NCBI GenBank assembly: GCA_965153455.1
Contig: OZ234497.1
Span: 16,609,872-16,673,871 of the forward strand
Origin: Sphagnum compactum
Taxonomy: Eukaryota > Bryophyta > Sphagnopsida > Sphagnales
Reading direction: 5' to 3'
Length of the DNA stretch: 64,000 nt
Below the pieces are notes generated by a model. That model was not told where the DNA came from, ran no database searches, and was given only the letters and a program-made list of their open reading frames with translations. Below, in pieces: positions 23,469-36,510 of this stretch. The position numbers were made by a program, and so were the translations under genes. How positions within the stretch are numbered: the stretch's first letter is position 1; every line of letters starts with the position of its first letter.

Positions 23469-26400
23469 TTAATTCGTGTTCGTTGATGCAGCTGATTGAA
23501 CATATTCATCTCGATCTGTCCAAAACCCGTGGAAGCCAAAAGGAAACGCGTATCTAGCAGGTAAGAGCAAGCGGGCAACAAGCGCATCTTGCTTTCCAAT
23601 TCGTTGTGCATCCAGAATTACGAAATAGCACCCTTCCTCCGCCGCAGCGTACTGCAATCACCCCATCACTCAACAACCTCCAACCCCCTTCAACTTGCTT
23701 CCCGACTGATGCTTCTGTCCTATTCTCATCCGATCAGACTACTTTCCAGTTCAGAACCAGTCAAATTACACAGGCAAATATATTCTAATCATAAGTGAAT
23801 ATGTATATTTCTCCTTCAAATTTTAAGATTGAACTCGTTCAAATACGTGTTTTGAAATGAAGTAATAAGTATTGAGCTTCGCCAGGGACCGGCAGTCGAC
23901 ATCTGCCAAGTACTGAAAAAGTATAGCTTTGAATTTATTACCTAGAGAAATATGAATTTGGGCCGAGCATTTCATGAAGTGTATAATAATTTGGGTACTC
24001 ACTTGAATTGTGAGCAAGTAGCCGTCATCTTCCTGGAAATCGGGGCTGTCTGGTGATTTTGCAACATTGGACCTCGGTACAAATATAGGCTCTCCTACAA
24101 ATGATCTCTTTCCAGCGAACCATGAGCTGACTTTGGCTTCAGTTGCATCGTGGCCACTGAGCTTCACCAGTGTATCGAAAGGGAAGTAGGGTAACGCTTG
24201 CCTCCGACCCGAGGCTGTTGCTAAGTAGGTGTGCTCCTGCCTAGAGCCAGCTATCAACGGATTCACGGCTGGGAAGTCACAGGCGCACTTGTTGATCTCG
24301 AACTTTTCACACTCCGTGCGAATTTCTTTTCCCTCCGGTGATAACAGCGTGGAGACTCTAACAAGCTGGATTGGATTCTCGTCCAGACGAGCTGCAGGCG
24401 ACGAAACTGAATCGTTGGAAACTGTGTTCATGTATCTTGGGTCCAGCCATTTCTTTTGCCATTCATACCCTAATTGTGTCGTCGCAAATCACCACCACAG
24501 AAGCTGTTAGAACACAACTATTATAAGATATCACCCTTCTCCCTCACAAGTATTTATACCTTCAGGCGTAATGACATTCTCAGACTAGTAGCAGCTCGTG
24601 AATGAAACAATGCATAGATCAAGACTTTAGGAGACTGTCAACAGCTTGGGAGGAAGCTATTCCGCAGAATTATTGTGAACTAAGAACTATTGTCCAGTCC
24701 TAGTTAGTCTCACCAAACATATGCAAGAGGGAGAACCAGTCGTAGGAGCAGGCAGTTCCGTCCAGGACCAAATGAATGTTACCATCGCGATCAACTTCCT
24801 CGAATGCATTGGCGGTGTGGATGAACCACATTCGGCCAGGTATTTTCAGCGGGATCCTCCAATCCCGGCCAGTGTTGTTGGCAGAACCGCGGGTAGTCGG
24901 GTGATCTACCAGCTTCCGAGGAAGCAGGAAAAGAGGTGTGTACGGCAATGTATCGTCAACGCTCAAGCAGTTAATCATCGGTGCCATGCCAGCAAGCGAT
25001 CCTGCAACCTTTTCTGCAGTAAATGACAACCAAGCCGTTAGTGTTTGTGCAAAAACGAATCGAGGAGACCTTAAGGATATTCAAAGTTCTTTAAAAAAAA
25101 CCTCCCAATATTTCAATCAGAGCTTCTCTCTATACCTTACTACCCTGGTTGCTTCTGTCTGCTCGAGACGAATGAAAGAGACCGTACATCGGCGAAAGAA
25201 AAATGTTATATTTCAACTTCATGTTATAAGAGCACTAACTAGGAGGGGATGAAAGTTGCAGATATATTGATTGCAGGTCTGCCAGATGACCACCCTGGCC
25301 GCATACGTACCTGCAGAGTTGAGCTTGACTCGATTTGCTAACAACACGTAATGATTGTCAGTAAGGCCCCAGTCGTGGATCATAAGTTGTTCGTCAAGAG
25401 TGAATACATTTCGTTGCACCACTTGCATCGATGTGTTTAGTTCTGCAGGTACATGTTGATCGGCGCAAAAAGGGTTTTCAGTGCATTTAATACATATTCA
25501 AAACATTTAAAATTCCCAATCCCTCTAATCAAAAGTACTATTCCTCGTCGATTGCTAATGACAGAGAACCATCATTTTTTTAGCCTAGTTTGTAGATATT
25601 AGTTTTCTCTTCCAAAAATTGGGTTGGAGTGTGGAGGGACTTCATTTCTCCTACTTACCATACATAGTGAATGTGCTCTTGGGGAGCACCATATCTTCTC
25701 GACGACAAGTCATAACCACGAGGCATCGACGCTTCATATCATACTTAACATGCGACAGCATTCTTTCTTCGGGCATGTCGAATACGCCTGTACCCATCAT
25801 ACCATCATCAGTCAATTCGCATCTTCATGGGAGCTCGCGCATGTTCAAAAACTAACACTTAAGCACGACCGCGTGACATAGATTGGAATATTGATCTCGA
25901 ACTACAACTGTCTCTTCTGGTTGATTGTGATTGGGCAGTTTTCAATCATCATGATAATGCACGGGATTAGTGATAGATCGACCTTTGAGGATGGGTTGTA
26001 TCAGCTTTCCCACGACTCCGACTGCTGCACTTCTTAATGTGCCCTGAGGGTTACTAAAGAGCCTCTTGCAGCTTTCTCTGATGCTTTTCCAGGACTGGTT
26101 CAAGCTTGAACCAATATCGCTTGTTTTACGGGCATCCTCCATTCTGCAACAAATTATTAAGACTATAGTAAGTTCAAAGATCTTATCAAGATTAATATTG
26201 CGACGCGGAGACGTTCACCGAACAACTTATGCACATTCAACTAATTGAGTAGCTTATAAAGCCGAGGCTTGGGGAGGTCTCAAGTTGCTGCACCTGAAGA
26301 GCCCCAAGGTGTTGAGGGTGACCGCATCCATCTCGTAGGGTAATCCACCCTCGTACAGACACATGAGTCGGCCTGCCCACTGCAGCACACTCGTGTTGGC

Positions 26401-27475
26401 CACGTTCTTCATAACTTTCAGGTTCCCGAATCTGTCGCCTCCTTGCAACAGTGAGAATGCGCCTCGGTATGTGAACTTCCATGTCTTATTCTCCTTGTCA
26501 AACTCCTGTTGCCGAGCTTCGGTGTCGATGTACCTGCGCCCCATACATATGCGCGTCTACAGCAGTCAGCAGCTCATTGTTTGGACAAGTCATGACCAGC
26601 TAAAAATGACGACCCAACTTAATTAGTTCCACCTACTACAGTCAGCAGTTATCAAGCACTGATATATAGCATTGTGTTTCAGAGCACTAAGTACCTTGCT
26701 GAGTACATGACGGGACAGCTAGCACCAGTGAACAAGAACTTGCGGAGATAACCATGGCCGTCTAGTGGATGCACTTGAGATCCATGGTCATCTGACAAAA
26801 TCCCGGGTCCACAAAGGTAGTATACACCAGCAAGATCATCTGGCACAGCCCCCTCAACCACTGTGAGTGGGATCGATTCCACTTCATTCCTTTGTGCCCT
26901 AAACAGAAATTGGTAGTCCCGGAATGCTTCTTCGGCTAGTTCCCGTGAATTCGACTTCCCGACGTCTGGATCTTCGATGTCAGCTGGCGACTGGACAATC
27001 AACTCTTTCTTCAGACGACGTACTGAGCCAGACCGATTTCCTGCGGAGGAGATGACGAGAAATCTAATCGAGTTCAGAACCTGAAACGGGATTTATGTAT
27101 GATTTCTAAATCACAGACGCTTATGATCTAGAGACCGATTTCCTGCATGCATGCGGTCAATGAACGTCCGGTAGAAATATGGATCTAGATGAGTATGAAA
27201 TGGATTCAGCTCCGGCGTATATTGAAGGTAGTAGAAAACACACCCACAGAAAATGTCGCTGTAGTGATGCTCCCGCGAGGTGGTAGTCCAAGTACGCATC
27301 GGATCTGAAGGGGCTTTTTTATACGTCCCGCGACTGAAAATGTAGCGGGTTTCTGTAACTGATCTATTGGAAGAGATTGAGTGCAACCGACCACTTCAAG
27401 ATCACTTGAGCGATGACCACAAAAGCTAGTGCGAGATGACCTGAACGCACTTGTCATATTTGAGAAAATTGGCAT
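23469..27475 (-). CDS. CCD7: Carotenoid cleavage dioxygenase 7 (strigolactone biosynthesis), nine exons
   Basis: Exons, minus strand: 27244-27475, 26695-27040, 26294-26533, 25983-26143, 25659-25787, 25311-25442, 24714-25001, 24003-24469, 23469-23651. Every junction is GT-AG and in phase; the total is 2178 nt, giving 725 residues and a TAA. Introns are 150-351 bp. The start (27475) opens a Ser/Thr/Arg-rich, acid-poor leader that fits a plastid transit peptide. Family blocks: 'GVYYLCGPG' (149-157) with 'DDHGSQVHPLDGHGYLRKF' (161-179), 'GDRFGNLKVMKNVANTSVL' in exon 3, 'VKLNSAG', 'GRDWRIPLKIPG'. All four iron ligands are present: H339 (LSHVKYD), H392 (MIHDWG), H475 (WFIHTANAFEE), H706 (FGFHGFW). 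The GPG/DDHG/LDGHGYLR pattern is typical of CCD7 rather than CCD1, CCD4, CCD8 or NCED. CCD7 cleaves 9-cis-beta-carotene to 9-cis-beta-apo-10'-carotenal and beta-ionone in plastids, after D27 and before CCD8. It is roughly 100 residues longer than the flowering-plant enzyme, partly from the leader and an exon-4 linker. No lesion seen. Confidence 0.93.
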
Positions 27476-27555
27476 TTGTTCTTAGATGCGAATTGCAGGG
27501 ACAGAGCATCAGTGCCCCTGATTATCAGAGTCCCTGATCACGGCCGGTGCGGTGG

Positions 27556-27575
27556 TTATAAGAAAACCACATTGG
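27556..27575 (-). promoter_or_regulatory. Possible CCD7 core promoter (TATA- and CCAAT-like)
   Basis: On the minus strand CCAAT (27571-27575) is followed by CTTATAACC (TTATAA at 27556-27561), 81 bases before the CCD7 ATG. The spacing would allow a short 5' UTR. This rests on motif match alone. Confidence 0.3.
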
Positions 27576-27579
27576 TTCA

Positions 27580-30229
27580 GGACAGGAACTCGCATTTAAA
27601 GGTTCAATTAGTCCTAATGAGACTAGGCTGCTCTTATACGAAATCTTCTAACAGGAAGCTGGAACGAAACAGAAGCAACGCCGAAAGTATGAGCAACTTG
27701 GCCCTTACGTCTCCCATGAATTTTCTCTAGCAGTATCAAATTAAACATCCTGCACAAATGTAGTACTAGAAAACACGCATGAGAATCATTGCTTTCAGAA
27801 CAAGGGAAATTATCGCTGTGAGAAAGCAATCCATGACAGTTTTATCTCGAAATTTTGAAAGTGATTTTAAAGGAGTGAGGAAACACTGGTCACCGAGATA
27901 TAACACTGTAAAAAGCATTCTCAGCTCCTAAAGCAATTCAGATCAGATGGAGATGACAGCTTCGATTGCAGCCGGCAGGAGCAAACGGGACATGGAACAA
28001 GTGCCAAGATATATACAGATGAAATAAACTTCGCCATGAGCAGATTATCACGACTCACTACAAGGGTCAAAACAAACTTGCATCCAGCTCGCTCGGCAAC
28101 ATCTAACTCTACGTGAACCTAGACTGCACCAAACTGCAGAAGATGGCACTTTATGAAAATAAAAATGCTTCATATGGCCGGGAAGCTGCTGGGTTCCTGA
28201 TCTATTACTGCAGATGGTGAAATTTTCTCGATCACTCGTCGCTTACATAGTCCCTAGTCTACAGCTCAAGCTCTTGATAGGTAACCCTTCAGGCTTCAGA
28301 AAAGCAAAGCACTAATCGCCCAAGTCCCACACCTTTTGGCTCTCCAGCTACAGTATTACATAAAGCGGCACGTACGCGCAAAACTGGGCTGAAACTTAGC
28401 ACGGCTCCTAACACGTGATAGTTGGTTTTCAGGTGGCCTTTTCTGGTTCTTTTTAGTCGCCTTTTACAAGGCACAATGTCCTTGAGAGTGGGACTGCTCC
28501 CGGTCCAAGCTAGTTCGCACCTAAGCCGGTCGGCACGCTATCAGAGCTGGAATCAGCCCTAGCAATTTTTCGGCTCATTGTGCTTTACTTGTTTGTTTGA
28601 AGGATACTCCATTGTCATAGTCATAGAGTAAGTGGCATTTAATGTTTATACAACAACAAACCAAAATAACACACATAAATAAAAAAGTAAAAACAACAAA
28701 CAAAAATTAAATCTTGATTAGAAAAGAATTTCCTTTTATCTTCTTGAAGGAATCATGTTGTTCTTCAACCTTGAAGCTTTCTCTTGAATGAAAGAGGATG
28801 GTCACCATTTACCTCTTTTGAAATTATTCATTGCATGGTTAGCTACAATCATATTAAAGTAGAATCATAATCAAAACCAAAAAAGTTCAATTTTTTTTTT
28901 TACACACAATGTAATTGATTAAAAAATTTGTACAGCATGAAATTTCAATCCCAAATAAATTGGAAACAAAAAAAATTTTAAATCCCTTAGGCTCAAAAAA
29001 TGGTGTTAGTACCAATTGCCCAATATGAGCTTTCTAAAAAAAGTATTCAAACCCCAAGTGTGCCCCTTAATTCTTCATCACTTGCTCTATGAAAACAACC
29101 CCCAAGCTGAAGAAAAAAAAGATATCAGATTGTGTGATTTGAATTCAAGTTTCATAACAAATTCATTACAATTTCTTCACTTATGGGACTTTTATAAGAA
29201 TCAATACCCTCCTTATAATTATCTCTATAGGCTTGCATAGTTCCTTATTGAATTGACAAAATGTTAAAATTCTCCGAGCCATGTTCCGCAAATTGGAAAA
29301 TTTTGGTATCTTATGATTTTGTGGTCTTAAAACTCTAGAGAAATTTAAATCATTATGTCTAGAAACTTTTCATTCTCATGAACCAACTTAGTTACACATT
29401 GGATGCAATTATTGTATTTGAGTATACCAGTTAGGGGAGGGTTCCATTATTTCTAGTGTCCAAAACAAAACTTGAAGCCCTCCTCTTGCCGCATTTAACA
29501 GATTAAGAATTGTCAAAAACGGATTAAAAATGAGAAAGTTATGGCCCCCCAAAGTAAAAGGGGTCAAGAACTCAAAAAACAAAACCATTGAAGATTACAA
29601 AAGCTGGTTCTTAAACACCCAAAAAGTTCCTTTTATGTTGCTTTGTTGCTAATAGAGTTCAAACATGATTTATAAAACTTCAGGTGGCGTTCTTATAACA
29701 TTTTAAATTATTTAAAATGAATAAGAAATAAGAAAATTATGAGGTTTGAAAGTAGGAGAGGTCCAAAAAGAAGAAGAAAAAAAAAAAAACATTTTGTAAC
29801 TTGGAAAGCTTATTTTTCTTCTTGCTAATTTTTCATTATTCATATTATTTTTCACTCCAAAGATGATTGTAAGACATTTTTAATAATTATGATTACTTAC
29901 TGAAAATATTATTTTAATATTATTATCTAGCTTAGACTAATAATTAGCTTACGATGTTTGTGTACTTGCAGGTTAATTAATGTACTATTTAACATACATA
30001 TTTAAACATAAATCATAAATTTTAAATATAATACCTATTGAATATATATATAATTGATTATCATTATAATGATAATAATCGTTTAATTAATAATTACATT
30101 ATTTAATCAAATTTTTATTTTCTGAAAAAATTCCAAATAGAATAAAATAAAAAAATTCTACTTGCCAAAACAAATGTTTAAATATATTTGACAAATAAAA
30201 TTTGAAAACTTGTAATTCATATTTAAACC
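27580..30229. other. CCD7 upstream region, then AT-rich DNA; no gene seen
   Basis: 27.6-28.6 kb is of mixed composition and may hold CCD7 regulatory DNA. From about 28.6 kb the sequence becomes very AT-rich with poly-A runs and no supported ORF. A 74-codon plus-strand ORF (29016-29240) has no recognisable motif. Confidence 0.5.
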
Positions 30230-30231
30230 AT

Positions 30232-30490
30232 GGTTAGTTTAGCTTAATTCAATTTAGTTTAGCCATAAGTAGTTTAAGCTAAATTAATTTAACCATTGTT
30301 AGTTTTAGCCATATTTATTTTAGCCTAATTAATTTAGCCATAATTATTTTAACCTAACTTAATTTAACTATGGTTAGTTTAGCCTAATTTAATTTAGTTT
30401 AATTTAATTTAGCCATAATTAATTTAGCTTAACTTAATTTAACCATGATTATTTTAACTTTTTATTTTATTTAACCTAAGTTAGCATGGG
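30232..30490. repeat. Degenerate TTTAGCC/TTTAACC array
   Basis: Runs of TTTAGCC, TTTAACC, TAATTTAATTTAG and CATAATTA in irregular order, all in one orientation. The vocabulary resembles the inverted arrays at 32.6-33.8 and 48.6-49.6 kb. Confidence 0.65.
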
Positions 30491-31484
30491 TTTAATCTTA
30501 ATTTTAAAGGTACATAATACTATTAAACATAACCTATGTAAATACTAAGTATATATTAATTTAAGTATGTATAAGTTTAGGCCATTACTTTTACGACACA
30601 TGTCCACGTTGTACACATTTAGTTGCATGTTAATTGCACACACAACCATATGGCCGAAAAATTATGCAATATCAAATTTGTAGTTATAAACGACAACCAG
30701 TTGCATAAGATTGATTGCAAACGATAAGATTTTAGTAGTGCTTTAAGTTTCATAATGAAATAATTGTGCTTTCCATTGAGTTTATGATAAGTGGCATACA
30801 TGAAATTTTGAAATATATATATATATTATAAAAATATTATAGCAAAAAATTATTGAAATATATAAATTAAGTTAGGTTACATAAAAATCATCCTATATAT
30901 TCAAAGGTGTCATGATACATAGGTAAGTATTAATTTCTATCCTAAGTATAGTACAAATTTATAATTATAAAATAAAACCATACTTCCAAAAATTATATTC
31001 TTTAATTAATCAAAATCCATTGGAACACAACAATTTCAACTTTGTACTACAAATAAATAATTTTACCCCACACAATCAAAATGCAAAAACAAAATAGATA
31101 GTGACATATTCAAATCTCTACTTCAAGGAGATAAATTTTCACATTAAAATCATAATGCAAAAAATAAAATAAAATTATAAATGACAATTTCTTATTTCCA
31201 AAATCTTCATATTTATATTATTGTTCTATTAATAAATGTACAATGCAATTCAAATGTACATGGGAGAGGAAATAATTCTGGATTTCCTTTCAAAACCCAA
31301 TTGGAATTCAAATAATAGTAAATTTCATTTCTAGCCATTCCTTTTTCTTGTTACTACCTATTATTATGCCTTAACATATATTTTATATCTTATTTTTTAA
31401 AACATACTTGAAACAAAATTTTACATTATAAAAAACAAATTTCGTGCAACACTACAACATTATGGGTGCAAATGAGATACAATG

Positions 31485-32285
31485 AACCAACATGATTATT
31501 TTAGAATTTGTTTTTTTCATATGAATGAATTTTGGAACTATTTTTTTTGCAACTTGTTATAATAAATGCTTATTGTTGTCCAAGTACATGACATGTTTTT
31601 TTCTTCATCATTTTTTAATAAATATGAATTTGTGAATTTTTTTAATTTTTTGTAAATTTAGTGTTTCATTTTTTAGAATGATAATAATTTCAAATCATAA
31701 CCAATATTTTTTTATAGTTTTATGTTTTTTGGTATAATAAACTACAACATGTTTTAACACATCATGTACATTTTATTCCATTTATGTGTGGCAAAGAACT
31801 TTCGAAGTTCTAAAATTTTGGATCAATTTTGAAAAGTTTAAATTTTTAATGTTTTAGAATCTACATATTTTAAAAGATGGGTGTTTTTTCAATGTGGATC
31901 ATAGATCTTTTGTCCTCTTAATTTTTTTCCCATCAAATGTGTTTTAATATGAGTCATTTTAATAGTCCTTTGCAAAATTGACTCTTGTTTGACATTATAG
32001 GTGTTCACTTTTAGAGGTATTGAATCAAAACTTAAACTTAAAATTTCATCAAATGAGTTTTTGATTTGATTTCCTTGACATTCATATGAATGAAAAAACA
32101 ATAACTTGCCATGATTGTCATGGCTTTAAATGGCAAAACATAAATATTTATCCAATTTTGACTATTTTTCTTTGCAGTTCCATGCCCTTTCTGATTCCTT
32201 TGATTGTGATTGGACCCATATGTGTCCCAATTCACTTTATTTTTCAATATATTTTGAATGAACTTGAACAAATTTACCATGGTGA
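31485..32285 (+). mobile_element. Fragment related to the MULE 5' region at 46.2-46.95 kb
   Basis: This stretch aligns in the same order and orientation with 46225-46950. Shared landmarks include 'AACTTGTT(A/C)TAATAAAT', 'ACTTT(C/T)(G/A)AAG' with the following TCTAAAATTTTG/TCTGAAATTTTG, and 'TTCCTTGACATTCATATGAA'. At 46.9 kb the same sequence leads into a MULE transposase frame, so this is best read as a truncated copy. A 69-codon ORF (32086-32295) lies inside but is not a recognisable domain. Confidence 0.6.
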
Positions 32286-32479
32286 AAAAGGCTAACCCCC
32301 TTGTGAATAAGGATTGGTTGTTATGGATAAGTGATCATTAATAATTAATTGAATTCCTTAATAATAATTCACAAATAGTTAATCAAATTCACTATAGTAA
32401 TATCTTAATTTATAAGTAGGTTAGGCTAAACACCTGAAAACCTAGACTAACCTAATCCATTGATGTAAAATGCAAGTTC

Positions 32480-32540
32480 AAAGGTTTGAACCCCTCATGT
32501 CCATGCTTGAAAAACAAGTTTTTAACCATTAGAACACTAT
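32480..32540 (-). other. tRNA-like (A box/B box) SINE-like module
   Basis: Read on the minus strand, TTCTAATGGTTAAAAAC precedes GGGGTTCAAACCT by about 25 bases, resembling Pol III A and B boxes. Its layout matches the module at 49658-49745, and both border degenerate inverted arrays. Confidence 0.45.
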
Positions 32541-32639
32541 TCACATAAATGAAATGATTTATCATCATATTATTATGCACATTATTTTCCTAAATGTAAA
32601 TCAAATTACTCATAGTTTAATGTAAACTATTATAAATTT

Positions 32640-33840
32640 TTTTAAGCTAATGTAAGCTACCCTAGATTATTGCTATGTTACCATAGGTTAGGATTTTAGG
32701 CTAGTTTTAAGTTATTATAAGCCATTCTCCCTTAAGTTATCATCCATTATTTTACATTATTTACCTTATGTTATTTTAAATTATTCTACCTTAAATTATT
32801 TAACTTTTTGTACCTTAAAATATTTTCAACTATTTCACCTTTGTTTTTTTAAAGCGATTGTACCTTACGATATTCTAAATTAATCAAGGTTATCCCATAC
32901 TAGGTTATTTTAGATTATTTTTAACTATCCTATATTAATCCATTTTAGTGTATTCTAAATTATTTCACCTTAAACTATTTTAGGTTATTATACCTTAGTT
33001 TCTTCTTAGTCCATCTAGGTTATTATTAGTTAATTCACCATAGGTTATTTTAGATTATTTTGCCCTAAGTTATTTTTTTCTATTTTAAATTATTCTACTT
33101 CAAACTATTATCAATTATTCTAAGTTAATCCACTTTAAGTTATTTTTGGTTATTCCAAGTAATTCTACCATAGGCTATTCAAAAGTATTCAATATTAATT
33201 TATTTTTGGTTATTCTAAATTATTATAAATTATGCCACCTTAGGTTATTTTAAATTATTCTATTTTACACTATTTTCGGTTATTTTAAAATATTCCATTA
33301 TAATTTGTTCTAGGCTATTTTCAATTACTCCACCTTAAACTATTTTAGGTTATTATGAACTATTCTAATTTATTCTACCATAGGTTATTTTAAATTATGT
33401 AACCCTAAGTTGTTGTAAATTATAACCCAAAAATATTCTAGGGTATAACCTGTTATCATTTAAGATATAATTTAGGGTAGAATAACCAATAATAACCTAA
33501 AGTAAAATAGCTTAAAGTGAAATATCCTATCTAAATAACCAAAAATATTGTAAGATAAAGTAACCTAAAATTGTTTAAAATAGACGAAAATAACTTAGAA
33601 TAACCTAGGGTGGAATAACTTAAAATAACCAAAAAGAACATAGGGTAAATAACATAAAATAGCATGAGGTGGAATAACTTAGAAAAAGTTATAATGAATT
33701 AGTTTAAAATAGTTAAAAATAACCTAATATAACAAAAAAATAACCTAGGTTAAATAGTCAATAATAGCCTAAGTTGGAATATAGTAAAATAACTAATAAT
33801 AATTTAAAATACAATAGTCTAAAATATTTAAAATAAAAAA
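32640..33840. repeat. Degenerate AT-rich array with inverted halves
   Basis: The left half (32640-33420) is built from TTATTTTAGATTATTCTACC-like units. The right half (33470-33840) is built from their reverse complement, AATAACCTAAAATAGC-like. The switch lies around 33420-33470. A single strand could fold into a long imperfect hairpin of about 370 paired units per side. Confidence 0.75.
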
Positions 33841-34700
33841 AATTACAATGAAATATTACAATTAATAATAAATTATGTTACTTATAATGAAACATGATAA
33901 TTACATAGTGATTTTATAATGACATTACTTTAAACAATGCAAAATGACTAAAGTTAGGTGAACCTATTTTATTTTTAAGGTCCCATAATAATGATTTAGA
34001 CTACTGAATTTCAACCCACTCTTGAACTAACATAGTTAAAATCACACTTCCTTCTTAATTAAAGTATGTTCAGGGTCAAATAGCTCTAACAAAATATGGT
34101 TCTTTTTTTTCAACCTCAAAAAAAACATTACCTTGTCGTTTTTGAAAATTGATCACATGGACCAAGGCTAGTTTGTTATGCATATGATAAAAACAATGAA
34201 AATCTAAGTCCAACAACAACGTTCACTTCACAACATTTTGAAATTATAAACTTGTCCAAATGCATAAGGGTAAATAGTAGACCCAATCCATGATTTTCAT
34301 TTACTTAATATTACTTTTATGATAGTTAAATGAAAGAGAATTGAAATATAATTTTAACACTTATAAGTGTCACATTAGCATCAAAGTTTGTCCTCCTTAC
34401 TAATGGATTTTCACAAACTCTAACATTACATTCAAAGGGTACAATGGTTCAATAGGTAATGACAAACTTGGGTCCTATACTTCTTAAATAAATGTTAGGA
34501 CCCAAATATTTGTATATATTTGTGAAATGGAGAAAACCCAATATCAGTACCTTGAGTTTGATCATTAAAGACGTTGAGATTAAAAAAAAAACATAAATAA
34601 AGTACATTTCATTTGAACGATGAATGATGACATGATGAAACTCAAATTACATTGAATTTTGAGGTAATTTGAGTTTCCTAAAATTCCTTCACTTTACAGA
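33841..34700. other. No gene seen
   Basis: AT-rich, without ORFs of note on either strand. Confidence 0.5.
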
Positions 34701-34958
34701 TAGGGTTTGTGGTGGCTGGTGAAAGGTCCAGCAATACTGCACACCTACAGAAAGGAGTATAACAAATATGATCTGACTGCTGCTGAGTGTTTCTGATTGG
34801 CTAATCATAATGATTGGTCCAGGTGGTTTGCTATTAATAGTCCCTCACCTATTTGGTGTCAGTCCCAGTTTCATGGGTTGCAAAAAAGTAAATAACTAAA
34901 CTTGGATGTCAAAAGTTTTTTTTGCAAGGTGACATACTGAGCACAGCTGGAGATGCTC
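34701..34958. mobile_element. Second copy of the 18.9-kb MITE, left end missing
   Basis: It aligns with 19030-19288, sharing TGGCTGGT(A/G)AAAGG, 'GATTGGTCCAGGTGGTTTGC' and the right terminal repeat 'GTGACATACTGAGCAC' up to GATGCTC, followed by TAA. The first 100 bp or so of the family are absent. Confidence 0.82.
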
Positions 34959-34969
34959 TAAGCTTTTAA

Positions 34970-35760
34970 ATGACTAAAAACATCCAACTTAAACGTGCCA
35001 TAAAAGCTACTCAAGAGGTCGAATAATCCTTGGAACATTTTAGGTTCAAGCTTCAAACTATGCCATATTATATAATAATATAACCTTAGATGGAAAGACA
35101 TTCATTGAGATCTATTGATGATCACATTTTTTACATCAGCACGTAGGGTGCAACAAAAATTCCTAGAAAAACCAGTGATATGGACGCAATAGGTTATTGA
35201 CAATAAGTCAATTCAGAAAGTAAATTAGTCCTGTAGGGAGAAGGAAACCAACATCCAATTTTCAAATTGTCCAAATGATGTGCAAGGTATCATCCCAAAA
35301 TGGCCCCAATCAACACCATTGCTTCTCAACAACTCCAAATTATTGTGGCCCACGCCTTTAGTCTTGCCAACACAATAGTTAATACAAATTTTTTAAATGT
35401 ATACCCAATTTCCAGGCAATAACAAAAAAACTCTCTCACATAGCCAAATGTTCTATTCACGCCATGCTTAAAACATGCTTGAAAATGCTACAGTTTAAGT
35501 TGGTCTTGGTGTTGGTCCATTGAAGTGTTATGTGGGTAAATTCTTTATCCAGATATACCAAATGTATATAGAAGGCATATGATACATATGTATATACCCT
35601 AATTTATTTTCTCAAAATTGATACATCTTAAACTTATGCATGCGATTTTGTCACATGCAAGGATTTTATACCCTATTCATATATGTTTTGCATGTGTAAC
35701 GTGTATGCATATCATACGTATATACAGTACGTTCCATACATTAAGGTTCCCCCTTCAAGG
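34970..35760. other. No gene seen
   Basis: Mixed-composition DNA between two MITEs without supported ORFs. Confidence 0.5.
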
Positions 35761-35766
35761 GTCTAA

Positions 35767-36102
35767 GAGCATGTCCAGTGGCAGCCCTCTATCAGTATTT
35801 AGCACCACCATTTTGCAGTTTAAGTTTCTCCCTCCTTCCCACCCATGAACCTAAAAAGGTCGACAAAATACAAAGAGAGACACTATTTAACTCTCCCCAC
35901 CTGGGCCAATCAATTGTAGTTCGCCAATGAGAAAAAGTCAGTGCTGAGAAAGAGGGATTCCTCAGTACAGATGCTTTTGAGGGCACTACCAAAAGGGTGC
36001 ACTTTAACTAGCCGTAACAAGATTCGCAATATTTTTGATAAAAAATTTTCATTAAAAAATTTATTGTAGAGGCCAATTTTACCACTGTCATTGGGCATGC
36101 TC
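35767..36102. mobile_element. Harbinger-like MITE (third family)
   Basis: Terminal inverted repeats GAGCATGTCCAGTGGCAG (left) and, reverse-complemented, GAGCATGCCCAATGACAG (right). Flanking trinucleotides are TAA (35764-35766) and TCA (36103-36105), a TTA-type duplication with one change. 336 bp, non-coding. Confidence 0.75.
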
Positions 36103-36510
36103 TCAGACACTCTTTACACTAAGGCTGAGGGCCCATGGACCATGAAATTAAAAAAAGGAGCATTTTGAATACCTTTTTAAAAATAATAGGTATTCAACAA
36201 TCAATTACAACTTTTATTTCCTTGGTTTCCTCGTAAATCGCCTGAAGCCCACTCAAAGTTCAAGAGGCTGTAAACCTTTAACTTTATGTTGCCATGCGAG
36301 ATGATTTCATGTTTACTTTTCATCTATTTTCAATTTTAAAGTCCTCCTAGCCCACAACCTCTAATGTAAAGTGAACTTGCACACGAGTAATTCATTTGTC
36401 ATGGGATTTCTAAAAGTCATGGGACGAGGGCTCTCCTCAGCCTTAGTGTGTGGCGGGCCTAAGTGCATGGTTCGGCTATGTTTAGATTCTTGTAAAGTGC
36501 GGCCCATTTT

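Noticed and set aside
30232-30490. Interstitial telomere repeat
   Set aside because: Words are TTTAGCC/TTTAACC in irregular order. The plant telomere unit TTTAGGG (CCCTAAA) is not present as a tandem array.
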